A stretch of 17,730 nucleotides of DNA from the NCBI GenBank assembly GCA_947626445.1, contig CANQSC010000016.1, forward strand, positions 1 to 17,730, in the 5' to 3' direction. Made by a program: the position numbers and the translations under genes. Positions 6,367 through 12,080 of the stretch are shown one piece after another (the first letter of the stretch is position 1; each line of letters opens with the position of its first letter). The DNA comes from an uncultured Bacilli bacterium. Its GTDB lineage: Bacteria > Bacillota_I > Bacilli_A > RF39 > UBA660. Below the pieces are notes generated by a model, which worked only from the letters and a program-made list of their open reading frames with translations, made no database searches and was not told where the DNA came from.

Positions 6367-7012
6367 AATCTAATTCATTCACTGTTTTTTCAAAAAATGT
6401 ATTAGGATTGGTTAAAACGCCATCCAGATATACTTCAAATAGTAGAGTTTGTTTAGTAGTATCTATTTCACTTTGACCAGATTTAGCAATAATGTCATTT
6501 TGATTTACTTGGTCGCCTTCTTTAACTAAAATTTCACCTAAAGTATAATAGACGCAAGTGACGTTCTCGCTTTCTAGTGTTAAAACGGTCCCTAGTATTT
6601 CATCTTGTTTAATTTCTTTAATAGTTCCACTAACAGAAGCAATTACTTCAAAAACATTATCACTGGCATATAAAATCCCGGTATTAGGCATATAAGTATT
6701 TTGATAATAGATTAAAGAACTTTCTTGACTTTCACTCGACCCTTCATCATCATAATAATCTTTTAAAACACTAATGGAATCGCCAATAAATGGTTTAGAG
6801 GCTTTCATAACCTCAGGGGTTACTTCATTATTAACGGGCTTGTTATCATCACTTTCATTAAACACATTAACGGAATAATCATAGTTATCAACAGTAGGTT
6901 CACTACGACTTAATAAGGTTCTCGTTAATAAAGAAATGCTTATAGCTAAAACAACAATTGTGGCAATGTAAATACTAGGTAAAACAAAACTCTTCAATTT
7001 TCTTTTTTTCAT
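6365..7012 (-). CDS. spoIIQ: SpoIIQ-like protein with degenerate LytM (M23) domain
   Basis: 215 aa with one N-terminal transmembrane helix (about 9-30), a linker, and an extracytoplasmic LytM/M23 fold (about 105-205). In active M23 endopeptidases the metal is held by HxGxD and HxH. Here the corresponding places read MPNTGILYAS (108-117) and TLLFEVYLDG (189-198), so the expected ligands are missing. Like B. subtilis SpoIIQ it is probably a structural or binding protein, not a hydrolase. The gene lies 46 bases after spoIID with a strong RBS (AGGAGG), as in Bacillus, where SpoIIQ works at the forespore membrane. In a non-sporulating relative it may act in wall remodelling with SpoIID. Confidence 0.85.
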   Translation of the reverse strand: MKKRKLKSFVLPSIYIATIVVLAISISLLTRTLLSRSEPTVDNYDYSVNVFNESDDNKPVNNEVTPEVMKASKPFIGDSISVLKDYYDDEGSSESQESSLIYYQNTYMPNTGILYASDNVFEVIASVSGTIKEIKQDEILGTVLTLESENVTCVYYTLGEILVKEGDQVNQNDIIAKSGQSEIDTTKQTLLFEVYLDGVLTNPNTFFEKTVNELD

Positions 7013-7058
7013 ATATTTCCTCCTACATCTATTTTGAATCAGAAGAAATATTTTTATA

Positions 7059-7994
7059 CTAAGAAATATGAGAAATTTTGGTATTTTGATAATAATGGCT
7101 TAAAATTTCAGTGTAAGAATGACCTTCTTTGGCCATCCCATTGGCCCCATACTGACTCATTCCAACCCCATGTCCATAACCTTTAGTAGTAATCTTATAA
7201 TTAGAGCCATCTTCATGTATTTCAAAATCAGTAGAACGCAACCCAAGTTTAGTTCTAATATCTGTTCCTTTAAAAACTACATCATTAATTTTAATAGATA
7301 AAACCCGATTAGAATCACTTCTTACTTCATCACTAATGTTAACTTTTTCACAATTAATTCCTAAACTACGACAAAAATCTTCTTTATTAATTACTTTTTC
7401 ATAAAGATAATTATTTAATGATTCATTATCCCAAGTAGATGAAACACTTTGTAAATATGGTAAAGCTTCACTAAAAACTAATTCGGAATTTTCAGTCTTA
7501 CCATTACTCATTGAAAAATAAAAAGCATTAATAATTTCATCATTATAAGTTAATACTTCATCTTTAGTACTTAAGACAGCATCTCTAATTTTTAAATAAT
7601 TATTAAAAAACAAAACATTCCAAGTTTTAAGTAATTGTTCATTAGTTTTATAAGCTTGATCTTTTACCCCAATTATTAAATCATAATCTAAATTACGCGT
7701 GTTTTTTTTATACATCGCAAAAGTTCGGGCGGCGACGGCTTGAGCTTTTAAGGCTTCAACTTCAAAACTAGCCGGCATCTCCGCACTTAAAACCCCGATT
7801 ATATAATCTTCTAAATTAACGTTTTCAATCTTACCAGTAGACTCATCAAGTAAGCGAATACTTATAGCATTTTCTTCATCTTTAACAGCTGATGGCATGG
7901 GAAAATAATAATTAGTTTTTTTCTCATGATAAACTACAATTCCTAAAACAATAATTAAAACAAATACTACTCCAAGTAATATTTTATTTCTCAT
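7059..7994 (-). CDS. spoIID: SpoIID-like peptidoglycan lytic transglycosylase
   Basis: SpoIID cuts glycan strands stripped of stem peptides during engulfment and belongs to the SpoIID/LytB family. The 311-aa protein has an N-terminal membrane anchor (about 5-22), then the family core: DYIIGVLSAEMPASFEVEAL (63-82) with the catalytic Glu72, LKAQAVAARTFAM, and the C-terminal GYGHGVGMSQYGANGMAKEG motif. The length is normal. I chose ATG 7994, which overlaps the stop of the preceding gene (TAATG); an in-frame TTG at 8006 would add four residues. It is followed by spoIIQ as in Bacillus. Confidence 0.95.
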   Translation of the reverse strand: MRNKILLGVVFVLIIVLGIVVYHEKKTNYYFPMPSAVKDEENAISIRLLDESTGKIENVNLEDYIIGVLSAEMPASFEVEALKAQAVAARTFAMYKKNTRNLDYDLIIGVKDQAYKTNEQLLKTWNVLFFNNYLKIRDAVLSTKDEVLTYNDEIINAFYFSMSNGKTENSELVFSEALPYLQSVSSTWDNESLNNYLYEKVINKEDFCRSLGINCEKVNISDEVRSDSNRVLSIKINDVVFKGTDIRTKLGLRSTDFEIHEDGSNYKITTKGYGHGVGMSQYGANGMAKEGHSYTEILSHYYQNTKISHIS

Positions 7995-8179
7995 TAAATC
8001 ACCCAAAATCCTAAAAAGAATTCACTAAGTAAATAACCGCCAATAAAACTTAAAACAAAATATAAAATTCGTGCTTCAACAACTTTATTTTTACGAATAA
8101 ATCGATCAAAATTGATTCCTGATAAGGCAAAAGCACATACCATTGAACAAATTATATATAAATAAATTCTAATATTCAT
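7994..8179 (-). CDS. DUF1146 family membrane protein (YwzB-like)
   Basis: 61 aa with two hydrophobic helices (about 4-20 and 38-58). Between them lies the polar segment ALSGINFDRFIRKNKVVEAR, resembling the conserved core of DUF1146 proteins (B. subtilis YwzB), which are also encoded just before the murA-spoIID region. Start ATG 8179 overlaps the stop of the rpiB-like gene (ATGA), and its own stop overlaps the spoIID start, so translation of the three is coupled. Function is unknown in the family; it is expected in the cytoplasmic membrane. Confidence 0.85.
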   Translation of the reverse strand: MNIRIYLYIICSMVCAFALSGINFDRFIRKNKVVEARILYFVLSFIGGYLLSEFFLGFWVI

Positions 8180-8625
8180 TTGTATACTTCACTTTCATAT
8201 TTTAAAATCTTATTAACTCTTCTTTCGTGCCTTTCATCATTTATAACTTCAGCTCCAATAAAGGCATCAATGTATTTTTTGATATTTGCAATACCATCAG
8301 TATAATTAAAAGTCATCACATTAGCTCCATTATCATTGCGGGATAAAATTGCATCTTCAACCGAATTAATTTTAGCACATCTAACTCCTTTAACTTTATT
8401 AGCTGCGATAGACATACCAATACCAGTACGACATACTAATATGCCAATATCAGCACATTTACTAACAACATTATTACAAACTAAAAAAGCAAAATCAGGA
8501 TAATCATCAGTAGAAGTATTTTCTTTACTACAATCAATAACTTCATAACCTTTACTTTTTAAATAATCAATAATTTCTAATTTATATTCCCGACCTCTAT
8601 GGTCAGATGCAATAGCTATTTTCAT
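8176..8625 (-). CDS. rpiB: RpiB/LacAB family sugar-phosphate isomerase, divergent
   Basis: 149 aa, the usual length. RpiB interconverts ribose 5-phosphate and ribulose 5-phosphate; LacA/LacB paralogues act on galactose 6-phosphate. Family marks: MKIAIASDHRG at the start, LVCRTGIGMSIAANKVKGVR (63-82) with the catalytic Cys65, and GANV (100-103). Two usual residues differ. CGTG is CRTG (Arg66), and the ring-opening His of SRxHN is Asp98 (SRNDN). The usual GxR of the next loop is also changed (FNYTDG). The enzyme may thus have altered substrate use, or weak activity. It leads the operon with DUF1146-spoIID-spoIIQ, has a strong RBS (TTGGAGG) and a good promoter at 8643-8671. Confidence 0.88.
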   Translation of the reverse strand: MKIAIASDHRGREYKLEIIDYLKSKGYEVIDCSKENTSTDDYPDFAFLVCNNVVSKCADIGILVCRTGIGMSIAANKVKGVRCAKINSVEDAILSRNDNGANVMTFNYTDGIANIKKYIDAFIGAEVINDERHERRVNKILKYESEVYK

Positions 8626-8642
8626 ATATATCCTCCAAGATA

Positions 8643-8671
8643 ATTATATTACAGGAAATATCTTCATGCAA
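8643..8671 (-). promoter_or_regulatory. Promoter of the rpiB-spoIID operon
   Basis: TTGCAT (8671-8666), 17 bases, TATAAT (8648-8643) on the minus strand; the RBS follows within 20 bases. Housekeeping-type boxes, not an obvious sporulation sigma promoter. Confidence 0.65.
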
Positions 8672-8700
8672 TTTAAAAACCATTAATAGACAAAAAAACT

Positions 8701-9531
8701 TTACAAAATCCTTTTTAAAACATATCTATCATTATTCTTTTCTTCGCTATACATAATATGTTCTTCATTGTTAATATCCAATAAAATATTAACATGATAG
8801 TCACTGGGATTATCTTTATTTAATATAACATTTAGTCTTCTCTTTTCAGAACTATCTAATAAATTTGTATATAAATATAAATATAATAATGTTCTTTCAT
8901 ATGGTCCATTTACATGCCCTAAATTGATTAAATAATCATTCATAAATTTAATTTTTCCCTTAATTAATAAATCTTTTTCACCATTAGATATCCCCAAAAA
9001 TTCATAAGCTACATTTCGAGGCGCCATTTTATGATGCAAATAATCTATTAAGGAATTATAATATTTTTTATTTAAACTAGTTTCTAAATCAATTAGATAT
9101 TCTTTAGATAGTTTTACTAATTCAGGATGATTTTCATTAATAGTTTTAAATCTAGGCACAACCCCAAAATTAACAGGTCTAATATTATATTGATTATAAA
9201 ACAAATCATTTAATGGGTCTAAATAGTACCAACCTAATTCACCTTTAACTAAAACTACAAATAACGGAATTTTAGCACTATTGGCATAAACTTTTTTAGC
9301 TTCTATCCCAAATTCATTATACAATTTAACATAAAAATCTGCTAAAGTAGAACAAACAATATATTTTCCCCTATTAATAAAACCTTTTTGATATTGAAGA
9401 AATTTTTCTTCATCACTTGCTAAAAAATAATTTAAATCTCTTTCAAAAAAAGGCGCTAAAGAAGTATATAAGTCATATATTAATAAATCTCTAGATAAAT
9501 TAGGATTAACATTAATTAGTTTTTGTTCCAT
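8701..9531 (-). CDS. Transglutaminase-like fold protein lacking the catalytic His
   Basis: 276 aa, soluble. Residues 55-110 look like a transglutaminase/papain-like core: Cys60 at a helix start (IVCSTLADFYVKLYNEFGIE), then a strand pair (IPLFVVLVKGELGWYYLDPL) where Asp105 fits the third member of the Cys-His-Asp triad. The place of the His (usual HxW) reads PLF (89-91), so the triad is incomplete and the protein may be non-catalytic. The C-terminal half is helical and unfamiliar. It has its own promoter (9555-9582) and an RBS with GGGGG. Nothing in the neighbourhood tells its role. The fold call is moderate to weak. Confidence 0.75.
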   Translation of the reverse strand: MEQKLINVNPNLSRDLLIYDLYTSLAPFFERDLNYFLASDEEKFLQYQKGFINRGKYIVCSTLADFYVKLYNEFGIEAKKVYANSAKIPLFVVLVKGELGWYYLDPLNDLFYNQYNIRPVNFGVVPRFKTINENHPELVKLSKEYLIDLETSLNKKYYNSLIDYLHHKMAPRNVAYEFLGISNGEKDLLIKGKIKFMNDYLINLGHVNGPYERTLLYLYLYTNLLDSSEKRRLNVILNKDNPSDYHVNILLDINNEEHIMYSEEKNNDRYVLKRIL

Positions 9532-9554
9532 AAGACAACCCCCAAACGTCTGCT

Positions 9555-9582
9555 ATTATACCATACATTTATAAAAAGACAA
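9555..9582 (-). promoter_or_regulatory. Promoter of the transglutaminase-like gene
   Basis: TTGTCT (9582-9577), 16 bases, TATAAT (9560-9555), immediately after the rpmE terminator. Confidence 0.65.
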
Positions 9583-9613
9583 ATAAAAAAGAAAGACTTT
9601 ATTTTTCTTTCTT
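9583..9613 (-). terminator. rpmE terminator
   Basis: On the minus strand AAGAAAGA/TCTTTCTT pair perfectly (8 bp) around a 9-base loop and run into T's. The first arm covers the last codons of rpmE. Confidence 0.6.
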
Positions 9614-9811
9614 ATCTAAATTATATTTTCGATTAAATTTATCAATCTTTCCAGCTCGACTTGCTTGTCCTTGTTTTCCTGTATAGAAAGGATGACATTC
9701 ACTACAAACTTCAACTTCAATATCATCTTTAGTTGATTTAGTTTTAAATGTTGCTCCACAAGCACATTTAACAGTAACGTCTTTCATTTCTGGATGAATA
9801 TTTGCTCTCAT
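9599..9811 (-). CDS. rpmE: 50S ribosomal protein L31, zinc-binding type
   Basis: 70 aa from ATG 9811. The four Cys of the zinc-holding form are present: CxC at 16/18 (KCACGATF) and CxxC at 36/39 (VCSECHPFYTGKQ, the L31 signature). L31 sits on the 50S central protuberance and bridges to the 30S subunit; the Zn form can also serve as a zinc store. The open frame extends to 9841, but the RBS (AAAGGAGAG) is 5 bases before ATG 9811 and the family starts with MRxxIHP. Its promoter has its -35 inside a 73-bp direct repeat made by the neighbouring IS. Confidence 0.97.
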   Translation of the reverse strand: MRANIHPEMKDVTVKCACGATFKTKSTKDDIEVEVCSECHPFYTGKQGQASRAGKIDKFNRKYNLDKKEK

Positions 9812-9825
9812 AATTCTCTCCTTTC

Positions 9826-9844
9826 GCCATGCCAAATTCATGGC
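9826..9844 (-). promoter_or_regulatory. Leader hairpin touching the rpmE RBS
   Basis: GCCATG-AATTTGG-CATGGC, a perfect 6-bp stem that is GC-rich for this genome, ends just before the AAAGGAG of rpmE. It could be an autoregulatory site for L31 or an RNA stability element; this is inference from position. Confidence 0.4.
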
Positions 9845-9867
9845 ATAGTATTTCTTTTGTCTAATGT

Positions 9868-9896
9868 ATTATATCAATATATTATATTACTTTCAA
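9868..9896 (-). promoter_or_regulatory. rpmE promoter, split across the repeat border
   Basis: TTGAAA (9896-9891), 17 bases, TATAAT (9873-9868). The -35 lies inside direct repeat copy 1 (from 9877), the -10 outside it. Confidence 0.7.
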
Positions 9897-9949
9897 GCCT
9901 AAATTTTTCCTGAATTTTTCCCCTAAACTTTACTATAAAATTTAACACT
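9877..9949. repeat. 73-bp direct repeat, copy 1 (target duplication)
   Basis: Identical to 12008-12080 except for one base (G at 9912, A at 12043). It ends exactly where the IS inverted repeat begins. It holds the rpmE -35 and a copy of the 3' end of the repeat-protein gene. Confidence 0.92.
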
Positions 9950-9990
9950 CCGGAGTTTGACAGTTGATAGTTTACCTTATATTCAACAAA

Positions 9991-10014
9991 ACCTTATGTA
10001 ATAAGGCTTTTTTT
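9991..10014 (+). terminator. Terminator at the left end of the IS
   Basis: CCTTAT-GTA-ATAAGG followed by CTTTTTTT on the plus strand. It would block outside transcription from entering the transposase gene, a common insulator in insertion sequences. Confidence 0.75.
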
Positions 10015-10039
10015 ATGTCAAGTTTTTATTATTTTTATG

Positions 10040-10068
10040 TTGTACATTGCTACACATTGTGTTATAAT
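10040..10068 (+). promoter_or_regulatory. Transposase promoter
   Basis: TTGTAC (10040-10045), 17 bases, TATAAT (10063-10068), shortly before the transposase start. The -35 lies in the subterminal inverted repeat, so transposase binding there could regulate its own gene. Confidence 0.65.
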
Positions 10069-10092
10069 AAGCATGTAAGGTAGTTGATTTCT

Positions 10093-11922
10093 ATGTATTT
10101 AAAGGCTTGCCCTAGTCATAAAGGCAAAATTTATCTTTCTTTCGTTCAAGGTTATAGAGATAATAATGGTAAAGTAAAACAAAAAACTATTCAAAAACTT
10201 GGTTATCTAGATGACTTAAAAAAAGAATTTGAAGATCCCATCTCTCATTTTAAAGAAATTGCTAAGCAAAAATCACGAGAAGAAATTACAGAATACACCA
10301 TTAAAAATTTAAACTCCCAAATAATAGATAATGGTGATTCATCAAAAAATCTTGGGTATGTAATTTTAAAAAAAATTTATAATGAATTAGATATTTCTTC
10401 TTTACTTAATGAGAAAAATAAAAATCTAAAAGTTGGCTATAAGTTAAATGATATTTTTCAATTATTAGTTTTATCTAGAATCTTATTTCCAAATAGTAAA
10501 CTGGCTACTTACAATAATAGAGAAATATTTTTTGATAAATTTAACTTTTCTGAGCAAGATATGTATCGTTCTTTTGATTATTTATCTTCTTACAAAGACG
10601 AATTACTAACTTTACTTTGGAATAATACCAAAGATTTATATCAACGAGATACTTCTATTTCTTACTATGATACAACTAACTATTATTTTGAAATTTCTTA
10701 TAATGATGAAGATATTTTAAACGAAAAAGGAGAAATTATAAAAAAAGGCCAAAGAAAAAAAGGTCCAAGCAAAGAACATAGAAAAACACCTATTATACAA
10801 ATGGGACTTTTAATGGATAAAAATGCAATTCCTATGTATTATGATTTATTTCCAGGAAACGAATCAGAAAAACTTCAAATGAGGCCAACGCTTAAAAAAA
10901 CAAAAGCAAAATTTGGAATTGATAGAACAATTATTGTTGCAGATCGTGGTCAAAATACTTCTGATAATACTGTTTTTATTGCTGGTAAAAATGATGATGT
11001 TCATAAAAATCATGATGGCTATGTCTATGGTCAAAGCATTCTTGGTGCAGATAAAGAATTTAAAGAATGGGCTTTAAATCAAGAAGATTTTCTATATGAT
11101 AAGATGTATGATGAAAATGGAAAGCTAATAACCTATCAAGAACCTATTAAAGATGAAAATGGAAAAATAATAGGCTATGAAGAAAAGCCTGCCCTTTTCA
11201 AACATAAATCACGAGTTTATGCTAAGAAAGTTAAAATTAAGAAAGATGGTAAAAGGAAAGTTACTTATCAAATTTATCAAAAGCAAATGATTTACTACTC
11301 AAAAAAATATGCTGATAGACAAAAACACTTACGAGATGTTGCAGTTGAGAAAGCTAAGGATCTTATTAAAAATCCAACTAAATATACTCAAGCAACTTCT
11401 TATGGATGTACTAAATATATTAATAATATTAGTTTTGATGAAGAAACTGGTGAAATAAAAGAAGGAAAAAATCTATCTCTTAAATTAGATAAAATAAAAG
11501 AAGAAGAAATATATGATGGTTATTATTCTATCGTTACTAGTGAGAAACATTTAACAGATAAAGAGATAAGAGATATTTACAAAGGACTTTGGAAAATAGA
11601 AGAATCTTTTAAAATTACTAAATCAGAATTAGAAACAAGACCAGTATTTGTTTGGACTGATGAAAGTATTGAAGCACATTTTTTATCTTGTTTTGTTTCA
11701 TTACTCATTATCAGATTATTAGAACAAAAGTTAAATAAAAAGTATTCTAATCCATATGTAATAGACTCTTTAAGAAAGTATAACAGTACTAATATAGAGC
11801 ATGATATTTATCTTCAAAATTTTAGAAATGATGTTATTCAAGATTTAGAGAAAGTTTTTAACATTGATTTATCTAGAAAATACCTTACTTTATCTCAAAT
11901 CAAAAAAATTTTAAATTTTTAG
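10093..11922 (+). CDS. IS1634-family DDE transposase
   Basis: 609 aa from ATG 10093 (a TTG at 10084 would add three). Catalytic residues by motif: first Asp in SYYDTTNYYF (Asp193), second Asp in IIVADRGQNTSDN (Asp284), Glu in YKGLWKIEESFKITKSELE (Glu503), the YREK-type motif of IS4-like enzymes with Leu in the Arg place. The N-terminal piece (YLSFVQGYRDNNGKVKQKTIQKLGYL) and the ending around RPVFVWTDESIEAHFL are typical of the IS1634 group. The gene is uninterrupted with all three acidic residues, so it is probably active. The RBS is poor (AAGG 12 bases upstream), as is common for transposases. Confidence 0.95.
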   Translation: MYLKACPSHKGKIYLSFVQGYRDNNGKVKQKTIQKLGYLDDLKKEFEDPISHFKEIAKQKSREEITEYTIKNLNSQIIDNGDSSKNLGYVILKKIYNELDISSLLNEKNKNLKVGYKLNDIFQLLVLSRILFPNSKLATYNNREIFFDKFNFSEQDMYRSFDYLSSYKDELLTLLWNNTKDLYQRDTSISYYDTTNYYFEISYNDEDILNEKGEIIKKGQRKKGPSKEHRKTPIIQMGLLMDKNAIPMYYDLFPGNESEKLQMRPTLKKTKAKFGIDRTIIVADRGQNTSDNTVFIAGKNDDVHKNHDGYVYGQSILGADKEFKEWALNQEDFLYDKMYDENGKLITYQEPIKDENGKIIGYEEKPALFKHKSRVYAKKVKIKKDGKRKVTYQIYQKQMIYYSKKYADRQKHLRDVAVEKAKDLIKNPTKYTQATSYGCTKYINNISFDEETGEIKEGKNLSLKLDKIKEEEIYDGYYSIVTSEKHLTDKEIRDIYKGLWKIEESFKITKSELETRPVFVWTDESIEAHFLSCFVSLLIIRLLEQKLNKKYSNPYVIDSLRKYNSTNIEHDIYLQNFRNDVIQDLEKVFNIDLSRKYLTLSQIKKILNF

Positions 11923-11957
11923 AAAATATGTCACAATGTACAACAATTAAAAAATGA

Positions 11958-11992
11958 GCTAGCCCAAGTAACTAAAGGGATAGCCCGTTTTT
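11958..11992 (+). terminator. Terminator of the transposase gene
   Basis: GCTAGCCC and GGGATAGC pair over 8 positions (one mismatch) around 11 bases, followed by CCGTTTTT. It lies between the transposase stop and the right inverted repeat. Confidence 0.6.
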
Positions 11993-12007
11993 ACTGTCAA
12001 AGTCAAG

Positions 12008-12080
12008 ATATATTATATTACTTTCAAGCCTAAATTTTTCCTAAATTTTTCCCCTAAACTTTACTATAAAATTTAACACT
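12008..12080. repeat. 73-bp direct repeat, copy 2 (target duplication)
   Basis: Matches 9877-9949 with one difference. It starts directly at the IS right end (12007). It contains the last 13 codons and stop of the 591-aa repeat-protein gene. Confidence 0.92.

Larger units (their letters stand above)
9950..12007 (+). mobile_element. Complete IS1634-family insertion sequence, 2058 bp
   Basis: Ends are imperfect inverted repeats (9950-9964 and 12007-11993: CCGGAGTTTGACAGT versus CTTGACTTTGACAGT, 12 of 15 alike). They begin precisely at the borders of a 73-bp direct repeat. Inside is one intact transposase gene with its own promoter, a terminator near each end, and a 12-bp subterminal inverted repeat (TGTTGTACATTG at 10038-10049, its complement at 11934-11945). 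IS1634 of Mycoplasma mycoides is known for long, variable target duplications, which matches what is seen here. Confidence 0.9.
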
